Shown here: piece after piece, positions 8,301-17,293 of the stretch | Layout of the letters: each line of letters opens with the position of its first letter | Position numbering within the stretch: position 1 is the first letter of the stretch | NCBI GenBank assembly: GCA_023954155.1 | Contig: JAMLIO010000010.1 | Coordinates: 1 to 61,187 of the forward strand | DNA from: Pseudobdellovibrionaceae bacterium | GTDB taxonomy: Bacteria > Bdellovibrionota > Bdellovibrionia > Bdellovibrionales > UBA1609 | Direction of reading: 5' to 3' | DNA: 61,187 bases | Position numbers and translations under genes: made by a program | Notes under the pieces: model-generated | What the model was told of the DNA's origin: nothing | Database searches by the model: none | The model's input: the letters and a program-made list of their open reading frames with translations, nothing else

Positions 8301-11300
8301 CTACTGAACTTTGGTTTTTTTATAAAACTTCTCTTGAAACTTCATAATCTTTTTAAAGTCTTCTTCTGAAGAGAGTTCTAGCATTAAACGTTTCTTGAAT
8401 TTGCTTTCAATTTCGCGCATTCTTTGAATGCCTTGTTCAATGAACTTTCCGTTGATCTTTTTAGACTCTTCATGCAGTTCGCGGATCATATTGGCTTCCA
8501 TGGCAATAAACGGAACCAGATTGTTTTCACTTAACTCAAGTTCATCTGTAAAGTACGCCTGAAGTTCGATGATCCATTGCTCGCGGTAATCTGCATTTAA
8601 CACCTTATCCACGTAACCATTAGTGTAGAGTACAAGATCTGTGTAGTTATCTTTAAACTCATCTGATTTTTGAGGATCAAAGTATTCAAACAATGCCTCT
8701 TTAGCTTCATTCTTACGTGCTTCAACTCTTTCTGCACTTTCTTTTTTATTCACTTCTGCGATTTCACGGACTTGATCTTTGAAACGTTCTTTCAGAAAAG
8801 GGGCACCGACAAAAACCATAAACACCGCTACCACCGCAGCCACAGCAGACATCTTCCAGAATTTTTTAACACGTTTTTGCTGATTCAGAGTTTTAGCTTC
8901 AAGCATTGTTTCTAACAACTCACCTTCATCAAACACTTCACCTGTAAGTACAGCACCCACTGTGCCTTTGATGATCCCCTCAATGCTTGCTAAAGATTCG
9001 GGCTCCTGTCTATTCAGATAAGGCTTCATCTTGGTCATTAACACAAGCTCAAGTTCTTTTTTCAGTTTTTCAGCATTGGCTTGCAAACGACGTTTTTCTG
9101 TCATTTCAAAAACTTTCTTCTGCTCATCAATATGTCGAACGGCATTAAGCTTAGTCTCTTGCGCTTCCTGCTTGGCATCCTTTAGAGCTTTTTCTGCCTC
9201 ACGAGTGGCTCGAGCTTTGATCTCTTCCACCTCAGCAGTTGCTCTTTCCTTAAGGGCAGCCATCGTTTTATTTGCTTCCTCTACAGATTCAGCCATCTCT
9301 TCATCAAATTTTTTCTTTTGTCTTTCGGCTTCTTCTTTGGCTTTCGCAATAATATGCTGAGATTTTTCTTGTGCCTCTTTAAGATGAGTTTGGGCATCCT
9401 CACGAGACTCATCAATGATATCTTTGGCCTTACTTTGCGCAGACGTGACAACCTTATTCGCATCTGCTTCAGCACCACTTCTTAAGGCTTCCGCCTCATC
9501 CTTTGCTGTCTTGAGGGCTATAGCTGCATTCTGCTCTGCTGTTTGAATGATCTGTGTGGACTGAACTTGAGCATCATCCACCATATTCTTGGATTTAGAG
9601 CTCGCCTCTTCTACTAAGTTTTGAGCCTTAGCATTGGCCTCGTCCATAACCTGTGTGGATTGTGTACTGGCTTCTTCAATCAAACGTTTTGATTCTTCCT
9701 GTCCACTGGCAATAATATCTGCTTTAGACTGGTTAGCCTCTGACTCAGCGTTTTGTTTATAAGTCTCGGCCTCTTGTAAAATTCTTGATTTTTCAGCATC
9801 AGCTTCTTTTAAAATACTGTCTTTTTGTGCCAAAGCCTCGGCTTCGGTATTTTGTTTAAAAGTTTCTGCTTCTTGAAGAATCCGTGCCTTTTCTGCCTCA
9901 GCCTCTTTAACAAGTGTGTCTTTGGCTGCTTGCGCTTCTTCTATTGTACGTTGATTTTCTTGTTTTTGATTTTCCAAGTCAGACAACAGCTTTGCAACTT
10001 CGGTCTTCAACGCATCAGCTTCTTGCTGAGAGTTTTGCACAATAGACTTTAGATCTTCATTTTTAGTTCTAAATTCTTCATTTTGTACTTTAAAGGTTTC
10101 AATGCTTTTTTCAAGATTTGCAATTTCAGACTTTTTACCAACAATCTCTTGTTCTAATGATTGTAACTCTGAAGTGTTATTTTTAATCGTTTCAGCTAAA
10201 CTTGTTTGTTCTTCTTGTAGCTTAGCTACAGCTGTAACATGATTTTGAACTTGCTTTTCTTTTTCTTCACAAGCTTTGTGCAATTCACCTGATTTAGCAA
10301 TAAGTTCACTTAATGTATTACTCAAGTCAGATAATTTTTTGTTGGTGACCTGTTGCTCTTGTTCTTTTTGCAGCACTTCCGTAGCAATAGCTTTCTTTTT
10401 TTCTTCTAAATTAGAAATTTCATTTAACAGTGCAGTTTTATCCCCTTGCAGGCTTTTTGTAGCACTGTCCATCTCTTGTCGTATTTTATCAAGCGTTGCC
10501 TTTTCAGTGCTTACTTCTGCATTTAAATTTCTAATAGTTCCACGAATCTTATCCGCTTCACCTAGAAGTTCACGAATGATCTTGCCTTTCTCTTCGCTTT
10601 CTTTGATCAGTTCTGCACTTTTAGAATCAAAACTACTGATTTCGTCTTTTAAAGCTTGTAACTTTCCTGCATAAGACTCTAACTCTTTATCTTTTTCATT
10701 AAGTTCGTCCTGCAAAGACTGCTTTTCATTCTTTAAAGACGCTACATCTTCTTCTAAAGTGGTCTTTTGTAAATTTAAAGTTTTAATCTCATTACTTAAT
10801 TCACTATGGTCCGCACTTATAGCTGAATGTGAAGCCACATGAGGATTCTCATTCGAGCGGCTAGGGTGTGAGGACATAGCTCCGTAATCTGGTGCTGAAC
10901 TGACAGCATGAGATGCCACCTCGTTCTGATCCTCATCAGAAGATAAGGCCACATTTAAATCTGAATCCTCAGACTTTAAAAAATTCTCGCTCACTTTACT
11001 TCGATCAATACCAGGAGGTCCTGATTGTGTTCTTGGAGGCTGAGACTTAAAGGAAGGCTCCTTAGCCTCTGAATCGAAAGATTCATCAGACTGCGAAAAG
11101 GACGCGGCACCAGAGGATTCCCCACGCAGTTTTTTCTTTTCTTCTTCAATTCTTTTTAATAACATTTCTGCATCAGACAAAGCATCATTCGAAGATATCC
11201 CAGAAGATACTGGCTCAGATGAATCTTTACTGATCTGTTCGTTATACTGCTTGATCTTTTGTTCTCGTTTACCAAGATCAGGCGCAGAAGAATCTGAAGC

Positions 11301-11627
11301 ACTCTTGTCTTCATTGGCAACCAGCCTCAGTATAACATCTTCTTTTGCACCAAAAACCAAGCGATCCGTACTTTCATAAGCTTTAGCATAACCTGGTTTT
11401 AATTTTTCTCCGTTTAGATAGGTACCATTAGTGGAGTTTAGGTCTTCAACTAATATGATACCATCGCGGTACATGATTTTAATATGGTTTCTACTTACAT
11501 TTTGAGAATCAATCTGAACGTCACTTTTTGCAGAGCGACCGATTATAAAATCAGTCGAAGAGCAGATTTTAACCTGCTCTTTTCCCTCTATTTTAAAGTA
11601 TACTTCGACGTTCTTCAGTTTAAACAT
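8301..11627 (-). CDS. FHA-domain, long coiled-coil, single-pass membrane protein (1108 aa)
   Basis: Residues 8-90 form an FHA phosphothreonine-binding domain with all key positions: G30-R31, S45 and H48 in SRNH, and N64/N67 in NSTNGT. A Ser/Asp-rich linker to about 260 follows, then some 600 residues of Glu/Lys/Ala heptad sequence, including repeats such as RILQEAETFKQN and RILQEAETYKQN. One transmembrane helix lies near 922-945 (MSAVAAVVAVFMVFVGAPF), leaving about 160 helical residues outside the cytoplasm. The gene is last in a three-gene unit after OmpA/MotB-like and MotA/ExbB-like genes, with a 21-nt gap. It is plausibly a phosphorylation-sensing cytoplasmic fibre attached to that ion-driven complex. 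Its precise role is unknown. Confidence 0.85.
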   Translation of the reverse strand: MFKLKNVEVYFKIEGKEQVKICSSTDFIIGRSAKSDVQIDSQNVSRNHIKIMYRDGIILVEDLNSTNGTYLNGEKLKPGYAKAYESTDRLVFGAKEDVILRLVANEDKSASDSSAPDLGKREQKIKQYNEQISKDSSEPVSSGISSNDALSDAEMLLKRIEEEKKKLRGESSGAASFSQSDESFDSEAKEPSFKSQPPRTQSGPPGIDRSKVSENFLKSEDSDLNVALSSDEDQNEVASHAVSSAPDYGAMSSHPSRSNENPHVASHSAISADHSELSNEIKTLNLQKTTLEEDVASLKNEKQSLQDELNEKDKELESYAGKLQALKDEISSFDSKSAELIKESEEKGKIIRELLGEADKIRGTIRNLNAEVSTEKATLDKIRQEMDSATKSLQGDKTALLNEISNLEEKKKAIATEVLQKEQEQQVTNKKLSDLSNTLSELIAKSGELHKACEEKEKQVQNHVTAVAKLQEEQTSLAETIKNNTSELQSLEQEIVGKKSEIANLEKSIETFKVQNEEFRTKNEDLKSIVQNSQQEADALKTEVAKLLSDLENQKQENQRTIEEAQAAKDTLVKEAEAEKARILQEAETFKQNTEAEALAQKDSILKEADAEKSRILQEAETYKQNAESEANQSKADIIASGQEESKRLIEEASTQSTQVMDEANAKAQNLVEEASSKSKNMVDDAQVQSTQIIQTAEQNAAIALKTAKDEAEALRSGAEADANKVVTSAQSKAKDIIDESREDAQTHLKEAQEKSQHIIAKAKEEAERQKKKFDEEMAESVEEANKTMAALKERATAEVEEIKARATREAEKALKDAKQEAQETKLNAVRHIDEQKKVFEMTEKRRLQANAEKLKKELELVLMTKMKPYLNRQEPESLASIEGIIKGTVGAVLTGEVFDEGELLETMLEAKTLNQQKRVKKFWKMSAVAAVVAVFMVFVGAPFLKERFKDQVREIAEVNKKESAERVEARKNEAKEALFEYFDPQKSDEFKDNYTDLVLYTNGYVDKVLNADYREQWIIELQAYFTDELELSENNLVPFIAMEANMIRELHEESKKINGKFIEQGIQRMREIESKFKKRLMLELSSEEDFKKIMKFQEKFYKKTKVQ

Positions 11628-11648
11628 TTTTTACTCTATATTGCTCTC

Positions 11649-12575
11649 TTATGAAGCTTTTTTCCTTTTCTTTCCAAGAATCAATTCTTCGTTTAATGCT
11701 TGCTCTGCAAGAACTTCATCTGGGTTTCTGTTCTCGTCAAACTCTGTTAAGTCATCTGGAACATCATTGTTTGCACTTAGGTGCCATAATGTATCCAACG
11801 CACTTTCCATTCTTTCAACAGCAGACACAAAAAGTTTTTCTGGTGACAAACTTGTATTGAATAGGTTGAGAGTCACTGACAACGAAATACCCATTAAAGA
11901 TGTACTCATCGCAAAAGCAATTTGAATCAAGAAGTTGTCCATTACAGCTTTAGTTGCATCTGGATCAGCAATGTCCATAGCACCTAGTTCTGGTAGTGCT
12001 TGCATAATACCTAAGAATGTACCAAATACCCCAAGTACGATGAAGATACCTGGTAATGTGTTGATCACATCGTTTAAAGTATTGATCGAAAAGATTCCAA
12101 AAACTTTGCTAAAGCAAGGGTTCTTTGAAAATGCCTTTTGAGTGATCGTACCTAATCTAGGATGGTTCGCCTCGTTATATCTAACATGCTTTAAGTGTTT
12201 AAGCATATCGTCTACAAGAAAAGCAGCACCTTGTTTAATCATAAATACTCTATCACCAACAGTCATCACGAAGTCAGGCTTTCTTCTTTTCATAATGAAT
12301 CTGACCTTAAACAACTCATAATAAGTCTTTTCTAATAGTCGTTTAGTAATAACGTAGAATGAAAGAGAGGTCTTTGTTGATCTTTCATCTAAAAAGTTTT
12401 CAATTCTTTTTTCAAACTCTTTAGCCATCCACTCTTCACGTTTAACAGTATAGTAGATGATAAATCTTACTACTATTGCTGAAATAAACGCGAACATCAT
12501 CACTGGTATTAGCCAGTGGGAGGCAAAAGCCACCAAGGCATCTACAAATCCATGCACTACTTTTTGCGTTTCCAT
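11649..12575 (-). CDS. MotA/TolQ/ExbB-family proton-channel-like protein
   Basis: The 308-residue inner-membrane protein has a first helix at about 21-43, a cytoplasmic segment of about 130 residues, then paired helices at 173-194 (LPGIFIVLGVFGTFLGIMQA) and 215-239 (IQIAFAMSTSLMGISLSV). The GxxGTFLG and Thr/Ser-rich third helix are the conserved pore pair of the MotA/TolQ/ExbB family. It would pair with the adjacent MotB-like subunit, 12 nt upstream, to convert proton or sodium flow into mechanical work. Unlike ZorA of Zorya it has only a short charged tail. A strong AGGAG precedes the ATG. Confidence 0.85.
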   Translation of the reverse strand: METQKVVHGFVDALVAFASHWLIPVMMFAFISAIVVRFIIYYTVKREEWMAKEFEKRIENFLDERSTKTSLSFYVITKRLLEKTYYELFKVRFIMKRRKPDFVMTVGDRVFMIKQGAAFLVDDMLKHLKHVRYNEANHPRLGTITQKAFSKNPCFSKVFGIFSINTLNDVINTLPGIFIVLGVFGTFLGIMQALPELGAMDIADPDATKAVMDNFLIQIAFAMSTSLMGISLSVTLNLFNTSLSPEKLFVSAVERMESALDTLWHLSANNDVPDDLTEFDENRNPDEVLAEQALNEELILGKKRKKAS

Positions 12576-12587
12576 TCCTAAACTCCT

Positions 12588-14321
12588 TTAAGGTTCCATA
12601 TTAAATTTAATCATTACACGTTGCGATTTTTTACAGTCGTATTTTGCGCAATATTCTGCGTTAGTCATACTGCTGATCTCTCTGGCGTTTTCGCCTTCCG
12701 CCAAGAAACTTCGTCCAGTCACCTTCACCATTGGTAATATATCTTTTTGGTGTTTGTATTGGATCTTTGATGTATCAAATACATAGTCAAAGATGGCTCT
12801 TGCTCTGTAATAACTTAAATCCATGTTATAGTTTACAGCATCTCTGTTTGAAGCTTCTAAACTTACAGGGTTGACGTACTTACCTTTATACGTAGGTGAT
12901 GCAAAACCCACGATTTCAATAGATTTAACCTTTTCCGCCACTTTTGGGTCTTGCAATAGACTCTTAGAATAAGCTGGCATGAATTTCTTAATTACATCTT
13001 CCATACCTGGCTTTAACTCGGCTTTGCCAGATTCAAAGTACTCTCGACCAAACGAGATCACCACATCACCTGTGTTTTCATCTACATCTGCCGTTAAACC
13101 TGATTTTGCTAAGTTTTCTTTGATAGCTTGAATGGCTTTTTTCTTTGCGTCAGCCATCTCTTTAAGTTTACTCACGTCTTTAGTAAGTTGTTGTTTTTCA
13201 CCTTCTAAAGCTTGTGCTTTTTCTTCTAGTTCATTTTTAGCTAATAAAGTCTCATCTAAGTTACTTTGAACTTCTTGGGCTTTAGCTTGAAGATTTTTAA
13301 TTTGTCCAGACAAAGCTCTTTCTTTAGCAGCAGCTTCTTTTTGAAACTCTGCCATTCTTTGTGCTCTTTGTTGAGCCGTAAGTTTTTGTTTGGCCAATTC
13401 ACTCTCAAATTTTTGCTTTTCAGATTCAATTTGTTTTTGATGTTGAGTTTGTAAATTTGAAATCTGTTTTGTAAATTTACTTTTCTCTTCCACTAAGTTC
13501 GCAATTTGTGACCCTTGCTGTTGCAGTTCTTGGCGAGCTTGATCTAGCTCTTTATTAGACTCCTGTAGAACTTGTGTAACCTCTTGCAACTCACTTTTTG
13601 TCTTTTCGTTAATGGCTTGCAGTTGGCTGACCTTAGCTTGGCTTTCTTCTTTAAGCTCTTGGATCTGCTCGTTCATTTTATCTTTACTGATTCTATTAGC
13701 CTTATACGCATTTTGAAGTTGAGCAATTTTGATATCTAACTTTTTATTAGTATCTGCAATTTCTTTTTCACCCTTTTTAATTGCGCTTTCTTTTTCTTTG
13801 ACTGTTTTGTTTAAGTCTTCAATTTGTGCCACGTTGTCTTTGATGACTTCGTTCTTTTTAACAATGGTTCTGTCACGTCGCTTAATTCGAGCTTGTGAAA
13901 TCATATTGTTGTTAATAATGTTACGAACCATCTGTTGGTATTGATTTAAAGCTTCTTCTTTTTGTTCATTTTCTTCAGCAAGTTTACGTAGGTTTTCTTT
14001 TTCCTGCCCAGCTTCTTCTTTTAAGAGCACCAACTTATCCATAAGTTGTTCGTACATCTTTTGCTCATCATCAGAGGCACCGTGATGTAGATAATCTTCT
14101 TTTAAAGTATTATAAACTTTGATCTGTTGCTGCAAATCATCTCTTTGCTGTGCAATAGCCTGGTATTCCATATGGGACTGAATGTTTGACGTACCACTTC
14201 TTATGCTCGAAACAACATAGAGTAACAAGAAGATCAGAGACATCACAGAGAACAAGTCAGAATAACTTGCCCAGAAGTCACCTTGATCTTGCTTTTTGAT
14301 TTTATCGTAATCAAAAGCCAT
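12588..14321 (-). CDS. MotB/OmpA-like stator protein with very long coiled coil
   Basis: The 577-residue protein starts with a single helix (about 20-38). Its aspartate D22, in WASYSDLFSVMSL, aligns with the ion-carrying Asp of MotB (AYADFMTAMM). It continues with some 360 residues of coiled coil and ends in an OmpA-like peptidoglycan-binding domain (about 425-577; FESGKAELKPG, IEIVGFASPT, SYYRARAIFDY, QRVMIKF). Flagellar MotB is about 300 residues and lacks this coil. A straight helix of this length would be near 50 nm, longer than a normal periplasm. It is the first gene of the Mot-like/FHA unit, with AGGGTG before the ATG. Confidence 0.87.
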   Translation of the reverse strand: MAFDYDKIKKQDQGDFWASYSDLFSVMSLIFLLLYVVSSIRSGTSNIQSHMEYQAIAQQRDDLQQQIKVYNTLKEDYLHHGASDDEQKMYEQLMDKLVLLKEEAGQEKENLRKLAEENEQKEEALNQYQQMVRNIINNNMISQARIKRRDRTIVKKNEVIKDNVAQIEDLNKTVKEKESAIKKGEKEIADTNKKLDIKIAQLQNAYKANRISKDKMNEQIQELKEESQAKVSQLQAINEKTKSELQEVTQVLQESNKELDQARQELQQQGSQIANLVEEKSKFTKQISNLQTQHQKQIESEKQKFESELAKQKLTAQQRAQRMAEFQKEAAAKERALSGQIKNLQAKAQEVQSNLDETLLAKNELEEKAQALEGEKQQLTKDVSKLKEMADAKKKAIQAIKENLAKSGLTADVDENTGDVVISFGREYFESGKAELKPGMEDVIKKFMPAYSKSLLQDPKVAEKVKSIEIVGFASPTYKGKYVNPVSLEASNRDAVNYNMDLSYYRARAIFDYVFDTSKIQYKHQKDILPMVKVTGRSFLAEGENAREISSMTNAEYCAKYDCKKSQRVMIKFNMEP

Positions 14322-14372
14322 ATTTCACCCTTTCCTTACGCATTCTACTAAGGGTTTTATCGGCTAAAACTT

Positions 14373-14408
14373 TTTTTGGAACACTGGACCTGGGTCCTGT
14401 ATTGGTTT
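14373..14408. other. GGACC dyad in the gap upstream of the MotB-like gene
   Basis: Between the acyl-CoA dehydrogenase stop and the MotB-like start is the short dyad GGACCTGGGTCC, with an A-run on one side and a T-run (8 T) on the other. On the plus strand it resembles a small terminator. On the minus strand it would lie in the leader of the MotB-like operon. The function is unclear. Confidence 0.25.
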
Positions 14409-14420
14409 TTTTTGCGACGT

Positions 14421-15605
14421 CTATCTATCTATTAGGACTGGATTTTTTGATAGGTCACGAGTGATGTTCTTCTGATGCGCCTCAATCGTTCCTCCGCCAA
14501 TTTCCAGCAATTTGGCGTCTCTCCACAGCCTTTCGACTGTATACTCTCCAACGTAACCGTAGCCTCCAAGTACCTGAATGGCTCGATCTGAGACATTTTT
14601 TCCCATGGTGGAAGCAAAGAGTTTAACCCCGTCAGAGTCCACTCTCTCTCCACTGCCGCTTGGGCCCAGCTTTTGAGCGGTTTGATAAACATAAGCACGC
14701 GCGGCTTTAAACTCCGCATAGCTATCGCCAATGTACTTTTGAATCTGCCCAAAACGGTTCAAAGGCAACTTAAAGGCTTCTCTTTCTGAAGCATACTTGA
14801 CCATAATCTCTAAACTTCTTCTGGCAATTCCTAGACTCATGGCTGCCAAAGTCAGACGTTCAATCTCTAGATTTCGCATCATGTGTTTCATCGAATCGCC
14901 TTCTTCACCAATCAACCACGACTTTGGGACTTGGCAGTCTTCAAAAACTAACTCAGCGGTGTTAGAGGCGCGCATTCCTAATTTATCTTTGATCTTTTGG
15001 CCTACACTAAACCCTTTATGCTCTTTTAATACCATAAAGGTGGAAAGATTCTGACTGGAACCCGTTTTGGCGTAAACTAAAACTCCATCACAGGCAGTCC
15101 CCTCATCGTCAATGCAACCATTAGTGATCCACATCTTTCTGCCATTCAGGATATAATCATTCCCTTTTAACACAGCTGTGGAAGACATTCCTAAAACATC
15201 TGTACCCGCATCAGGTTCTGACATGCCCATGGCTCCAACAAATTCACCAGAGCACATTTTAGGAAGTAGCTGCTGTTTTTGCTCTTCATTCGCATTCACA
15301 TAAAAGTTATTTACACAAAGCATAGCATGAGCCAAGTACGCCAAACAAAATCCTGGGTCTACAGCCGCTAACTCTTCATGAGCAATCACGGCAGCTGTGG
15401 CATCCATTCCCGCACCCCCGTACTCTTCGGATACCGTGATTCCTAAAAGCCCTAACTCTCCTAAGTTTCTAAAAAGCTCAACGTTAAATTTCTCTTCGCG
15501 ATCATACTGGGCAGCCTGTGGCTCAACCGCACTTTTAGCAAAGTCTCGCACCATTTCTCTTAACATCGAATGCTCTTGAGTGGGGTTAAATATATCTGCG
15601 CTCAT
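14421..15605 (-). CDS. Acyl-CoA dehydrogenase, isovaleryl-CoA dehydrogenase-like
   Basis: This 394-residue flavoprotein has the acyl-CoA dehydrogenase signatures GAMGMSEPDAGTDVLGM and ERLWRDAKLLEIGGGTIE. At the C-terminal position where medium-chain enzymes carry the catalytic Glu (YEGT) this protein has Gly (IGGGT). A Glu is present instead in the helix LEIERLTLAAM, as in isovaleryl-CoA dehydrogenase. The segment LAYLAHAMLCVNNF also resembles that enzyme. It therefore probably oxidises isovaleryl-CoA in leucine breakdown, passing electrons to ETF. No methylcrotonyl-CoA carboxylase genes flank it. The ATG at 15605 behind AGGTG is preferred to a GTG two codons upstream. Confidence 0.88.
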   Translation of the reverse strand: MSADIFNPTQEHSMLREMVRDFAKSAVEPQAAQYDREEKFNVELFRNLGELGLLGITVSEEYGGAGMDATAAVIAHEELAAVDPGFCLAYLAHAMLCVNNFYVNANEEQKQQLLPKMCSGEFVGAMGMSEPDAGTDVLGMSSTAVLKGNDYILNGRKMWITNGCIDDEGTACDGVLVYAKTGSSQNLSTFMVLKEHKGFSVGQKIKDKLGMRASNTAELVFEDCQVPKSWLIGEEGDSMKHMMRNLEIERLTLAAMSLGIARRSLEIMVKYASEREAFKLPLNRFGQIQKYIGDSYAEFKAARAYVYQTAQKLGPSGSGERVDSDGVKLFASTMGKNVSDRAIQVLGGYGYVGEYTVERLWRDAKLLEIGGGTIEAHQKNITRDLSKNPVLIDR

Positions 15606-15697
15606 ACTCACCTGCCTGCCTGGGTATTTTGAAATTCAAAATAATAAATGTAATTCAAACAAAATATAATCTTTATCATGGATTAGGCAAACCCTTT

Positions 15698-15741
15698 AGA
15701 CTGAGTTTGGGGGTTTTGGGCCTAAAAAACCCCTTAAGTCT
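15698..15741. promoter_or_regulatory. Extended dyad between acyl-CoA dehydrogenase and cysteine desulfurase genes
   Basis: GGGGTTTT at 15710-15717 pairs with AAAACCCC at 15726-15733. The outer arms AGACT (15698-15702) and AGTCT (15737-15741) extend the symmetry. It lies between two divergent genes, where no terminator is expected, so an operator or a 5' leader structure of the Fe-S genes is more likely. The regulator is unknown. Confidence 0.35.
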
Positions 15742-15797
15742 TAAGATTTTCCCTACAAAAAGTGACTTTTAAGCCATAACCCGCTATGGTCCCCTCC

Positions 15798-16940
15798 ATG
15801 TCAGATTTTATTTATTTAGATTATAATGCGTCTACACCGCTTGCAGAAGAGGTTTTACAGGCCATGATGCCTTATTTTACTCAACATTACGGCAACCCCA
15901 GCTCGATGAGCCACTCTTATTCTTGGGCCGCAGCTGGTGGAATGACTATGGCTCGCAAACAGGTGGCCCACCTGCTTCATTGCGATCCCTCTGAAATCAT
16001 CTTCACCAGTGGCGCTACAGAGTCCATCAACCTTGCTTTGCGAGGGGTTTTAGAGCAGCAGCCTGAGATTCAAACATGGACCACCGAAGTCGAACACGCG
16101 GCAACTTTTCAAACCCTTAAATCCGCCGAATCCAAAGGCTACAAAATCTTTTGGTTGAAAAACGAAAAAAACGGCCTTGTGCCCATGGACACCCTACGCG
16201 CTGAACTGGAACGCGCTCCTAAAGAAACCCCCAAATTGGTCTCTTTTATTCTAGCACAAAATGAATTTGGCAGTCTTTATGATCTTAAAACTTTAAGCGA
16301 CATTTGTAAGGAGCATAAGGCTCTTCTGCATGTGGACGCCACCCAAGCTGTTTTAACCCAGCCCCTTGATGTTTCAAAAACCCCTGTGGATCTCTTGTCT
16401 TTTTCTGCCCACAAGATCTATGGTCCTAAAGGCACTGGAGCTCTTTACATCAATAAAGCCACGTTAGGCCGCAGTCTTGCGCCTCAAAGTTTTGGTGGAG
16501 GACAAGAGTTTGGACTTCGTTCTGGCACTCCCAACGTTGCAGGTATTGTGGGAATGGGCGCCGCGTGTGCCCTTGTAGAAGCACGCCAAACCAAAGACCA
16601 AGAACATTTTAAAAACCTTTATCATTTTTTCTCTACAAAAATGGACCAATCAGGAGTGAAGTTTTTTCTTAATGGCGATGCCCAAAGTCGTATCTTTAAT
16701 ACCATTAGCATCACTTTTCCTGAACACAATAGCGACACACCACTGACTTTGGCACTAGCCCCATTTTGTCTGACTCAAGGATCAGCCTGTGGAGCTGGGT
16801 CCACAGGACCCAATCGCGTGCTGTCTGCACTAGGACTTAATGAAAGAGAAACGCAAAATACTCTACGTATAGGCCTAGGACGCCACACCAGTGTTTCAGA
16901 ATTAGAAAAACTTGTGGAAAAACTCCAACAAGTGATATAA
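15798..16940 (+). CDS. Cysteine desulfurase (NifS/IscS class)
   Basis: This 380-residue PLP enzyme takes sulfur from cysteine to make a persulfide for Fe-S assembly and thiolation. It starts with the family opening FIYLDYNASTPL. It shows the cofactor pocket TSGATESINLAL, the PLP lysine K206 in SFSAHKIYGPKG and the mobile-loop cysteine C331 in TQGSACGAGS. The GSACGAGS loop suggests the group I (NifS/IscS) type. The ATG at 15786 is in frame, but the ATG at 15798 gives the family-typical start. Neither has a clear Shine-Dalgarno. It is 26 bp upstream of an A-type carrier gene, forming a small Fe-S operon. Confidence 0.92.
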   Translation: MSDFIYLDYNASTPLAEEVLQAMMPYFTQHYGNPSSMSHSYSWAAAGGMTMARKQVAHLLHCDPSEIIFTSGATESINLALRGVLEQQPEIQTWTTEVEHAATFQTLKSAESKGYKIFWLKNEKNGLVPMDTLRAELERAPKETPKLVSFILAQNEFGSLYDLKTLSDICKEHKALLHVDATQAVLTQPLDVSKTPVDLLSFSAHKIYGPKGTGALYINKATLGRSLAPQSFGGGQEFGLRSGTPNVAGIVGMGAACALVEARQTKDQEHFKNLYHFFSTKMDQSGVKFFLNGDAQSRIFNTISITFPEHNSDTPLTLALAPFCLTQGSACGAGSTGPNRVLSALGLNERETQNTLRIGLGRHTSVSELEKLVEKLQQVI

Positions 16941-16966
16941 TAAAGTTCACATTTACGAGGAGAACC

Positions 16967-17293
16967 ATGATTCAAGTCAGTGACACTGCTGCAAAAAAAA
17001 TTCTAGCTTTACGAAGTGAAGAAAGCCGTGGCGAGCACGAATTCTTACGCATCCGCGTAAAAAAAGGCGGCTGTTCAGGGTTTTCTTATAAGTTAGATTT
17101 TGACAGTGAACTTTCTGAAAATGACAAAGAATATGAAATCAATGGGATCAAAGTAACCATAGACAAAGAAAGTTTACTTTATTTGATTGGTATGGTTTTA
17201 GATTACGAAGGTGGTTTAAATGGCCAAGGCTTTGTCTTTTCTAATCCCAACGCCACTAAGACCTGCGGCTGCGGTTCTTCGTTTGCAGTTTAG
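16967..17293 (+). CDS. A-type iron-sulfur carrier (IscA/ErpA/HesB family)
   Basis: This 108-residue protein contains the three conserved cysteines of A-type carriers: one in VKKGGCSGFSY and two in the C-terminal CGCGSSF. These proteins hold an Fe-S cluster and pass it to client apoproteins. The gene has a strong Shine-Dalgarno (GAGGAGA) and directly follows the cysteine desulfurase, which could supply the sulfur. There is no IscU scaffold or IscR regulator next to them, so whether it is IscA or ErpA cannot be decided from position. Confidence 0.92.
   Translation: MIQVSDTAAKKILALRSEESRGEHEFLRIRVKKGGCSGFSYKLDFDSELSENDKEYEINGIKVTIDKESLLYLIGMVLDYEGGLNGQGFVFSNPNATKTCGCGSSFAV

Noticed and set aside
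8301-14321. Zorya-type anti-phage system
   Set aside because: MotA- and MotB/OmpA-like genes are present, but ZorA's long fused tail is missing and no ZorC/ZorD/ZorE helicase or nuclease genes flank the unit. The FHA protein is not a Zorya component.
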